Of a stretch of 64,000 nucleotides of DNA, positions 25,601 to 34,554 are shown one piece after another; position 1 is the stretch's first letter; each line of letters opens with the position of its first letter. The stretch covers positions 23,681,387 through 23,745,386 of the forward strand of contig OU612069.1 of NCBI GenBank assembly GCA_914767715.1. Reading direction: 5' to 3'. The position numbers and the translations under genes were made by a program. The notes below the pieces were generated by a model that worked only from the letters and a program-made list of their open reading frames with translations, searched no databases and had not been told where the DNA came from. This stretch comes from Membranipora membranacea (Eukaryota > Bryozoa > Gymnolaemata > Cheilostomatida > Membraniporidae).

Positions 25601-28600
25601 TATTAAGTTAATGATATAGTATAATACTTACTCATAGGACAAGGCGGTCTCGAGAAAGGGGAGAGCCTCTTTGTATTTACCAGCGTTCTCCTTCAGGTTA
25701 GCTCTCGCCAAATACAGATTAAATTTGTTCTTTGCATCCTATAAGATAATAATGCAATCTTTATCTGAGTCATCAAAGTTAGAGTCACCTCAAAGATAGT
25801 TGGTAATTCTCATGTGCGGTATACCCTTACCCTTTTGGAAAGAGACGTTTTTGTGAGTTGAGTTGGTTTTTTATAAATTAAGTAAATTTTCTATTTAGTA
25901 CTGCACTTAGATCAACTAAATTAATGATAAAGTATGAAGTACAAGACAAAGTAATTACTGTAGCGAAAGTGCACATGACCAGTATAATTCAGGAAAAGTC
26001 CATCAGCTGAACGATGAAACCGAAACAAATTTGGATGTGGAGAGTTATGTCCCTTTTATACAAGAGAAAAAACGACAATAGACAGTTTAACCTCTCAATC
26101 AATCAATCAATAAATCACTCAATCAATGCCGCAGATATCATAGATATATGTACAATTGATCGAACCAAAACAGGTAATAATATTACCTGTTTTGGTATTA
26201 TGTATTATGTATTCTAAGGAAGGGCATAACGTCACCCTGTGTCAGGGGACACACTTTACTAACCTCCTCACTGACTGCGCTATCTGCTGCTGCAGAAGGC
26301 CTGATGGGTGATGATCTGCGAGGGGGTGACCTGCTCGCTCCTGTTATCGTCCCTGTTTGTGCTCTGGGTGCCTGCAGGGTCATGTCGGACAATGAGTAAG
26401 AGGAAGGTTTACTCTCTGACTCTGAGGAGTTACCCAAACTTTCTGTATCTGGGCTGTGTGGTGTTTGGAGGCCTTGGGGTAAGCTATCCGCCCCTTTCAG
26501 TATATCCATCTGTGCAACCTCTGGCATAGAAGCCTGTAACACATTTAAAACAGTGAAATACCCGCACTGAAAACAAAAATGGAAATGGTAGTGATATTAT
26601 CAGGTGAAGTCAAGTCAGATTTAGAGCGTGTAGACCATAGACAGATTGTTTTGTCTATGGTGTAGACTGTAGACCATAGACAGTTTGCTTTGTCTATGGT
26701 ATAGACCATAGACAGTTTGTTTTCTCTATGGTGTAGACTGTAGACTGTATTGAACAGGCTTGTAAATTTTTTCTGACAATTGCAGGAGACAAACTTTCTA
26801 AAAAAGGTAATCAAATTTATTTCTCAAAGGATTCTAGAAAAATAGCAGATACTGGAATATTTTAAAGTTAGTATTTGATATCTATGGTCAGAAAAGCCCC
26901 TCCCCCACAGCTCACTCTTAGATGAGATAAACTCCCTTACCTTAGCAAGAATGTCGGGCATTTCAAAATTTTATCTCAGCAGATTACAACTTGGTATGAA
27001 TGTCAGAGGCAGAGTAGTGTTTTATGTAAAAATTGCCAATTCGAATAAACATTTCCTTTAGAAGTAAAGTTAGTGATACTTTCATTACAGAGGAGTACAA
27101 TTTTAGCTAGAGTTTAGATAGTTTAGAGGTAACTTGACCGTCAGCTGGCACGCTAGCTGAGGTGGAGGTCTATAAATGAATGGAGTAATTGTTAGCTAGC
27201 CTTAAACTTAGCTATGCCGCACTCTTCCTCCTGTGATGACTTTACTCCTCCAGTTTGATTATATAATATACAAATCACTTTTTATTTCATGTCCCACCAT
27301 CATTTTTATGAGAAATATAATAAATGTCCTGATAATTGACCTGATAAATCAAGTATCCAACATTAACAATCTCACAGCATCCTGTGAGATGAGTCAATAG
27401 TTTTTATTATGCTCGATGTATCAAGGTAGATTTCTTATATTCATGGATCGTTTAACACAAGTATTTTCTGATTTATGTGAGTAAGGTTATGCTTAAGTAA
27501 AAATGTTATTAGTGAACAGTGAATTATACCCTAGCTCATAGAGACGTACACGCTCCGTCTTTGTCACGGATTCAGTTTCTATAATCACAATGAAGTCTGG
27601 AAGTTTTGGTAACATAATCATTATTTATCAATGTGTTCTTCTGTGGAAGTATCCAGGAGCAGAAGCACATGTCACAGATCCAAACGGGAAAATCCTCAAC
27701 TTCAATTATGGAAAAAGTGATGGATGTAAGTCTCTAATCTTATGGAAAGCATGGCAAAATTGAATAATTTGACAGTTACAGCTTTTGTATTGACTCCAAA
27801 CTTGTGTTGGTATCAAGATTTGACAATCAAAGACAAATCATGGGTGTATGTCTTGTTTGTCTGTCCTTTGGGTGAGTTCAATAGTTTGACTCAAATATCT
27901 AACAAACTTCTTATTGGGAGACTAGAGAAGTTGTAGAGAAGTTGTAACCAAAGAGCCGAGTTCATGAAATGAACTGAATTGCGTTATATGAACTGATGTA
28001 TAGCATTAATTTATGGAACACACAAGTTCAACTTCTGCCTCTTGGTTTCCAGGGCTAGTAGGTTGGTAAGAAAGGCAGTAATGGTCAGTTGCATTTACTG
28101 GAGGAAACTACATTGTGTGTCTTATTCTGGTCCTAACCTCTTTCCTCACTTAGAAAGTTATCCTTCTTTAAGTCAAGTCCTCATTGTGGAGAGAGTTATC
28201 CCCTCCAGAGAACAGGCGCTAGGATTCATGGTACTCAAGCTGGGCCCTACACTCTTGCCTGACATAATTCAGGCTATTATTTACATTGATGAGGCGAAGG
28301 AGTCCTTTTTACTGCACGTGGTATTTTTTGGTTTATTCCGCAAGGACCTGGCTAGGATGAATGGTCTGCCAGTATAAATCAAGAATGACTGCCGATGCTG
28401 GGAATTTACCTTGCACCTCACAGATCACAAGCCCTTACACTTAGCCATCAGACCACTCCTGACTCCCATATACTTCTCCTTTTTTCAGCCATGAAGACAG
28501 ATGAAATAGTAGCAGTGGATTATATAACTTGGATGAAGTTCTCCCGACGTGGTATGACTAAATACAGACGGGGTGGCTCTCAGCCCCAAATAATGTGTGC

Positions 28601-31600
28601 GTGCCACCCTGAGCAGCTTGAGCTGATCCCAGAGACTATACACTGTGAGCGCATAACCTACATAGCTCATAACGGGTATCAGGTAGGTTAAAAATTTATA
28701 ATATATTTATAGACCAAGTTTGGTCAAATCGCATGCATTCGAAGTTGCTCCCCTCCACTGGTCATATGCCTGTATCTTGCAGTGTCAACAGTGGAAGGAG
28801 CGCAAACTAGATCAGAAATTGCATGACCACCCATGAAATACTTCATAATTATTACCCAAGATGATCAGTCTAAAGATCAGTAATGCAAAACCATGGACAG
28901 AAAATTACAGATTACAGATTACACACTGTCCGTTTGTATATGGGATATTACCAAGCTCTTCATTTATATAATAATCTTTTCTGTCTGTCTGTCAGTGTTG
29001 ACAATGACTAGCACCATGGCTCAGAGAGTGTTTCAAAGTGGCAACTAGCTTTTCAGTTAATTAGAGCCACTGAACAACCACTTACAGACAGTGTGAAGCA
29101 TACCTGCCATCTAGGCAGCAGCTGCAGTGACTGGTGACAGCATCCTCATTCATGGAGTATTACCATACATGAGGGTTCTTTTGTCGTCATACACAAATTT
29201 GATATATAAACACTTCATTGTAGTGGATTTGCCCATCTGAGGAGCTGGCAGAACAGGGTGTAGAGATGTGGGCTATACAAGTGGATTGCGAGGGCTATCA
29301 CTCTGAATACGACCCTGATTACATTGTGAAAGACTCATGTCAACTAACATTCAGGGTATGGAAGAGTGCATTCAGCAAGTCAACTATAATAAGATTTTCC
29401 ATGAAAATCAGAATCAACATTGGGCCACACTCAATTAGAATCTCAGGTGGTTTTGGATTCTGCACCAAGAAATCCAAAGACTTTTGAGACTTTTGCTCCG
29501 GAAGAAACTTTTTGGCTCGAATTTGAGGGCTGACCTGACCACACACTGCACTACAGGTAGGATTTGATCGAGCTGTGAAATGTTCCTATCCTGCATTCTA
29601 GCATTAATTTCATCTCACATAACTCATCAAAGGTTATATTATAGTTCTGAGCACGTGGCTCTGTGGAGGAAACATCTTGGCTCAATCCTAGTTTAAGCGC
29701 TCAAACGGTGGCGGGATGCTGGTAGAGGCATTTCATTATCAACCATTTTCTCCCCTCCGTTTAAGAACATACCCATAAAGTGCTGGAGTAATGTCCACCT
29801 TCTTTGTGGCGAGACGACTAATAAATTGCTGGCTAGACAACGCCTGCCCAAAAACAGTACACTGTAGTAAACCATAATTCCTCAACCTCAAATTTTTGAA
29901 GGAATTAGGCTGAAAAATATATTGAAATTTCGAGTCAAACTCGAGCAATCCTGGGAACTTGTCAGCATATTGGTATGGTGGATATGAAACAATATGTCTT
30001 GATTGCCTAAACATAACTGTCCATTAGCTTGCTCAGAACCTTTTTTCTCTTGTATATGACCAGTCTTTTTATCTAGCTCAATCTAAATTTTACGAAATAT
30101 TTGGAGTTGTCTCCTTTATTTCTGGGCCATTACTCCCACATTGGGGTAAGTACTTAAACGGAGGGGAGAAATTGGTTGATAATAAATTGCCTCTACCAGC
30201 ATCCCTACACCGTTTGAGCGCTTAAACTAGGATTGAGCCAAAATGTTTCACCCACTGAACCATGTGCTCAGAACTATAATACAACCTTTGATGAGTTATG
30301 TGAGATGAAATCAATGCTAGAATGCAGATATAGACATTCCACAGCGCGATCAAATCCTGCCTGTAGTGCAGTTTGCGGTCTGGTCGTCCCTCAATTTCTT
30401 GGGGTAAGTACTTAAGCGGAGGGGAGAAAGTGGTTGATAATAAAATGCCTCTACCAGCATCCCTACACCGTTTGAGCGCTTAAACTAGCTCAATCCTAGT
30501 GTAAAGCTTTCACCTTTTGCCTTGTGTACCAATATTGATGACACTCAGACACTGTGCTAGCTCTTAAACATAGTTTAATGATAACTCTTTTTTAGAACTA
30601 TTGAGAAGTTTTAGGTGCTGAGGTTGTTTATTGTATCATCCACCACACTTTCCAGGGAGATCTAAGGAGAATTAGCAAAGCAATGCATTGTGGGAATTAC
30701 TGTAGCAAACTTGAGAAAACAATATGTAATACTAAAGCATAAAACCTTTTATATACAATCAATTCTATCGTTCGTTAGCTTAAAGAGAAGGAAGTGAGGA
30801 ACAGACAGCTGTGGAGGTGGACGATGCGTAAAGACTATATAAATGCCGCAGTCATGTACCTCGTGACATACTATATATCCAATATCATAGGACTGATGAA
30901 TGGCATCTTTCCACCATCGGTATTACACCTTATAGGTGCCATACTCATATTTAATATTCTGAGATATTTTACACTAGCTCTGGAGGGATATCTGGTGCTT
31001 GCCGATGGTGGGTATGACAGCGATCAGATGTGGAAGTTTGATTCTGTTATGTTTATTTTTGTCATTGCAACACTGATAAGAATGCTTACTGGTGAGTGAT
31101 GCACATTCATCACACCTGACTTTTGCCTATTAGTAGGTCTGATAAAAATTTTAATTGATAAAACTTACCTCACTCTTGATTGGTTAAACTGACCTTACTT
31201 TTGATTGGTTAAAACTTACCTTAATCTTGATTGGTTAATCTGACCTTACTCTGTATTGGTTAAACTGACCTGACTTTGTGCCAGTGATTTGTCGTTACCA
31301 TACTCAAGGCCGTCTCCTGAGATACGACTTCTCAAAGGTTTAATATTTGTACCATTCTCTTGATCGTAGCCTACAGACGCTACGGAAGTAGTACTCTCTA
31401 CCTACAACAATGAATATAGTATGTCATATCTTATATATCTAATACATTATATAGGCATTTTTTACGCTATATTTCTGTCTTCCATCAGTGCAACCTCTGC
31501 CATAGACACCTGTAATATTGCACTATCACACTTTTGCACTATTGTACTATTACACTATTGTTCTATTGCACTATTACACTTGTTTATACTCGATAACACT

Positions 31601-34554
31601 TCATTACCACAAATAGCAGATTAATTTGTCAACTTGACTACACAGCTTTAGTTTCATCATCAAAAGAATCACTTAGGATTCTCACAAAAAATGATCAGTT
31701 GATGGATAATAAACATTACATGATATATATATATATATAGTTGCTTTATATTTGATCAGAGATTTTAAAAATTATTCAAAATCTATTATTGATCTTTGGA
31801 TATTAAAACAAAAAAGTGGAATCGAGAGTGACTTTTAAACATTATGATAGAAAATGAGCGGACACTTCGATCGGAGTTCGGTTCGAGTGGATAGTGGTAT
31901 GGGCAGGTCTAGGCGGGCGGATCTCCGAGGGGGTGCTGCAGGAGTATAGCGATGGGCTAGCTGGTGGAGACAATATTCAGGGCTGCCCATGATGCGATTG
32001 ATGTAACTCTTGCTGGTGTCTTCGAGTAGAGTGAGAATGGGCACTATTTCGGCTGTTTGAGCGCGTTCATCGTAGTCTCGGCTGCTTGGGTCCATGATAT
32101 GTATTTATTATGGACTGAGAGCTGTAACATGCCTGAGCAATATTTTTTTCTCAACTTTATTTATTATATTCAGTGGTTTTGCGAGGCTCCAAAGCATGCG
32201 CAGGGCAAATTTATCTCCGATCACTGTGAGAGCTATTATAGTGAACATTATTATGATGTGTATCTCTGACCGTTATAGTCAATTTAATATCAATACCCAC
32301 ATTTACCCGCCCCTAATTAATCAGATTGAACACGGGTCGTCATACCGAATTTATTGTGATCGTACTCATACTTAATGAATTAATTCACTCTCTATCGATC
32401 AGAGATATACATGCAATAATATATCATGTGATCAGTGTGAGCACTGAGAGTGCGCTAATCAGTTATTATCCTCTCTTTCTGTAGTACCGAGGGAAGGTGA
32501 GTAAGTATGAAACTCTGTGGAGATGGAGCAGATGGACAACTTGGAAGAAACTTTCACTCTTATATACTTTATCTGACCAGTTAACGAGAATAGGACAGAG
32601 TGCGACGGACACAGGGATAGGAGAAATCATATGTAATATGATCATCACGTATATTCTTTTCTTTTCTTCACAAAGTCTAAATTTACATCTGGTGAACACC
32701 AATGGCATCAGCAGTGATGAGACGTGGTTGTTTGATTGTGTTATGATCAATTTGGTCACTGTGGTAATGATCAGAGGTTTCAGAATATATATGAGGTGAA
32801 CTAACCTGGATAGCCGTATCTGATATCGATGATGTCACCAGCTGTCTGTCTGTACCGTACTCTGTGCCATCATGTGACATCAGGCTTTTTAATGCACCAA
32901 GTTTCATAACATTTTCCTCATAACGGCCTTCAGCTGCTGATGACTCACTACTCTGTATCTATATTACATATATACATATATTATATCGAATCTAAACATC
33001 ATAAATATATTGATTGATTTATTTTCTTTGCTGCAAAAATTTGTAGCAGAATGCATGCATTACTAGTCAATAAAAATAAAAAAACTACTCTCAAAGAAAG
33101 AGATTGGCAAAAACAAATTGTGGCAAAAATGAAGCAGAAAAGATTATTCTTGATCACATGACATGCATATATCAACATCACAGCCATCACCATATACTGT
33201 CCTCATCTGAATCTTTTAGTTGTTGTTTGTAGAACTTGAGGGAGGGGCGATAGCAGAGAGCCCTCTTACATTTTTAAGTTAAAGTAGCAGACAACCACAA
33301 AAGTTACATTTTGATATTTAAATGCGTGATGATGTGCTCCTTATAAGTTTGCATGTTATTATAAAAAATATGGGGTTAAGGGGCTGCTGACAGCCCTGTG
33401 GTGCGGAACCACAGCTTATACCCAGGATTTTCATCACTGAGTATGTTGCCCATCTTTCAGGCAAATTTCAAGTGAATTCATATTTAGTGGTTCCAGGGTT
33501 GAATGTTACCGTAGGCCCTGGCCAATTTTCTGCCTATGAATGATTGGCTACGTAGGGCCTAGATTTCGAGTCAATTATGTGCATATATAAAACATACAAT
33601 AGCATGACATCACTATCTGACAGGAAAGAACGATTGGTAGAATTCACTAGTCAGTTCATTCGTACCGACCTAGCAATGTTACCAACTGTGACTAACCTTG
33701 TCCACAGACTCTCCTATACACAGCCCAGCATCTATTGTTTTCATCAAATCCTCCCATTCTTGAATCTGAATAATAACAACGTACAAACAAGTATTCTATT
33801 ATGCAATCAGAAGTACAGAGAAGAAGTAATTGGATTTCCCATCATTAAACCATCCAGATGTCTTAGTCACAACAGCCAAATGTGATCCTAAATGTGGGAA
33901 CTGTTAGTAGGGTGGCTTCATTAGTTGGATTGGGTTTCTGTTCACAAGCCAAGCTTCATCAATAAAGGTACACGCCAGTGTTAGTATTTGTCATACACTG
34001 CTATTTTTTGCTGCTGCTGCTGCAGTTAGAGACCAACCAAAGTTTGAAGATTATAAAACCAGTTTAGCTTAGAATCTTTCACAAGGATAAGTATTTGTAA
34101 TTAGCAGCTCTCCTATGAGTAACAAATTTTACTCACTATTATAATACTTGAAATATTAGGATGACTCTGAACCCCTTAACATGACTTGCCCACTCACAGA
34201 ACAAGACCATATTTCTAAACTCTTGCTAACTCATACTAACAAAATAAACCTGGGATTTAGTTCATTGCTTATACCGGTACCATTGGAATGATTTTTGATC
34301 ATACTGTTAAAATACATTTGATTTCTATTCTACATAATCAGAATGTTTAGGACAAAGACGATGATTTCGTGTGAAATTGAGCTTCAATGCATTCCTTCTA
34401 GAAAAGACTGACTGATATTCTATCATTGATTGCTTGTTCCGAACAACTAATCGACTTACAGCATATGAGAAGCATAAACTTGTTCTTACCTCTGGCATTT
34501 GAGAAACGGTTAAAGCAGCCATATCATCCATTTTCACAGGAAGTGATGTCACGA
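16677..34554 (-). CDS. TPR-repeat scaffold-type protein (minus-strand paralogue)
   Basis: Exons in transcript order: 34554-34490, 32952-32806, 26533-26264, 25738-25632, 24589-24529, 23916-23689, 23128-22988, 22561-22391, 21706-21607, 21241-21147, 20599-20471, 20119-19933, 19645-19458, 18074-17985, 17494-17387, 17104-17005, 16813-16677 (stop TAA). Phases join throughout, giving about 773 codons. The N-terminal third is low in complexity, rich in Ser and Pro, and includes SRSPPRRSSPIRPS. From 25738 on it is a tetratricopeptide array with helix-pair signatures such as MHNNVGNSYRLEGNLSKARE, CHNNLSNSYK, VCNNLGNAYETM, HNNIGIMYQ and CHHNLGNTYRKM. TPRs bind partner proteins, so a cytosolic adaptor role is inferred. 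It is the paralogue of 37532-52691, and ten exons have identical lengths. The first listed exon begins in phase 1, so the real start lies upstream and was not found, although an ATG at 34531 could serve. The first two exons are less certain than the rest. Confidence 0.82.
18107..19125. mobile_element. Non-autonomous hAT-type DNA transposon
   Basis: The ends are inverted repeats TAGTGATGGCAA / TTGCCATCACTA, flanked by a perfect 8-base target duplication ATAGCAAT at 18099-18106 and 19126-19133. An 8-base duplication and this terminus are typical of hAT elements. Both ends carry repeated GTCTCGTCCCG-type motifs just inside the termini, as expected for transposase binding sites. No transposase frame is present, so it needs a partner in trans. 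It sits in an intron of the minus-strand TPR gene. Confidence 0.85.
20949..21139. repeat. 21-base minisatellite next to a splice donor
   Basis: About nine near-identical copies of ACTGAGTTAGACAGTGTTATC lie within 10 bases of the 5' splice site (intron starting at 21146, minus strand) of a TPR-gene exon. Because the unit is 21 bases, both strands remain open through it. Confidence 0.95.
26628..26751. repeat. Tandem hairpin-forming repeat
   Basis: Three units of about 45 bases. Each contains ACCATAGACA, a short spacer and TGTCTATGGT, so every unit can fold on itself. They are joined by GTAGACTGTAG-type linkers, 5' of exon 26533-26264 of the minus-strand TPR gene, inside its large intron. Confidence 0.75.
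27590..31099 (+). CDS. SARAF: SARAF-like protein with a multi-span membrane module (copy A)
   Basis: The exons are 27590-27725, 28489-28682, 29224-29355 and 30779-31099 (TGA), with phases 1, 0, 0, giving about 260 residues. Residues 1-26 form a signal peptide (hydrophobic IIIIYQCVLLW). The luminal part follows human SARAF in order: a DEIVAVDY start, SQPQIMCACHPEQLELIPET, IHCERITYIAHNGYQWIC, VDCEGYHSEYD and VKDSCQLTF, with the cysteines and the CEGY signature conserved. SARAF is an ER-membrane protein that slows store-operated calcium entry. Unlike vertebrate SARAF, which has one membrane span and a cytosolic tail, exon 4 encodes a LWRW motif, then three hydrophobic segments (about 30799-31080) and GGYDSDQMWKFDSVM, then ends. 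The gene lies inside an intron of the minus-strand TPR gene, antisense to it. Exon 4 also contains a donor-like ACTG/GTGAGT just before the stop. The family assignment of the luminal domain is secure; the function is inferred. Confidence 0.8.
29520..30490. repeat. Long inverted repeat with a third partial copy
   Basis: The left arm, about 29525-29790, is inverted relative to about 30135-30395. Both share a CACTACAGG(T/C)AGGATTTGATCG stretch and a core with TCACATAACTCATCAAAGGTT. A further direct copy of the arm end (TACTTAAGCGGAGGGGAGAA to CGTTTGAGCGCTTAAACTAG) occupies about 30408-30490. It lies in intron 3 of the copy A SARAF-like gene. This is a composite foldback arrangement; the transposon class was not identified. 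Confidence 0.75.
31170..31275. repeat. Tandem repeat of ATTGGTTAA motifs
   Basis: Four spaced units of about 29 bases, each with ATTGGTTAA followed by a CTGACCTTAC- or CTTACCTTA-type linker. ATTGG is the inverted CCAAT box, so the array could bind an NF-Y-type factor, but it lies just downstream of a gene and may be a simple minisatellite. Confidence 0.6.
31480..31520 (-). pseudogene. Relic of a duplicated TPR-gene exon start
   Basis: On the minus strand, an ACAG acceptor and SMAEVALME-type codons match the acceptor and first codons (ASMPEVAQMD) of the exon beginning at 26533. The frame stops soon after. It lies in the intron just upstream of that exon, so it looks like a partial exon duplication. 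Confidence 0.4.
31835..32095 (-). CDS. Isolated 86-residue frame, product unknown
   Basis: An ATG-to-stop frame inside the TPR-gene intron, with C-rich codon use unlike its AT-rich surroundings. It contains MDPSSRDYDERAQTAEIVPI and a Pro/Arg-rich tail (PAAPPRRSARLDLPIP). No splice sites or partner exons were seen. It may be a fragment of a transposon-encoded (gag-like) protein. I do not recognise it. Confidence 0.2.
   Translation of the reverse strand: MDPSSRDYDERAQTAEIVPILTLLEDTSKSYINRIMGSPEYCLHQLAHRYTPAAPPRRSARLDLPIPLSTRTELRSKCPLIFYHNV
32258..32410. mobile_element. Small inverted-repeat element (MITE), copy 1
   Basis: Ends GTGTATCTCTGA and TCAGAGATATAC are inverted repeats. The interior shares TTGAACACGGGT-type sequence and a TGAATTAATTCACTCTC block with the copy at 37750-37897. 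There is no coding capacity. Confidence 0.6.
32485..32799 (+). CDS. Duplicate SARAF-like last exon (copy B)
   Basis: It follows a strong acceptor (CCTCTCTTTCTGTAG) in phase 0 and encodes about 104 residues to a TGA: ETLWRWSRW, hydrophobic segments, then NGISSDETWLFDCVM. The motif order matches exon 4 of copy A (QLWRWTM ... GGYDSDQMWKFDSVM) and the last exon of copy C. No luminal-domain exons lie between copy A's last exon and this one, and the phase matches exon 3 of copy A, so it could be an alternative last exon of that gene. A silent tandem duplicate is the alternative. It stops 7 bases before an exon of the antisense TPR gene. Confidence 0.6.
   Translation, partial: YRGKVSKYETLWRWSRWTTWKKLSLLYTLSDQLTRIGQSATDTGIGEIICNMIITYILFFSSQSLNLHLVNTNGISSDETWLFDCVMINLVTVVMIRGFRIYMR

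Noticed and set aside
28042-28377. A 111-residue plus-strand frame
   Set aside because: It lies in intron 1 of the copy A SARAF-like gene, has no acceptor or donor of matching phase, and resembles repeat-derived sequence also seen near 8250-8300.
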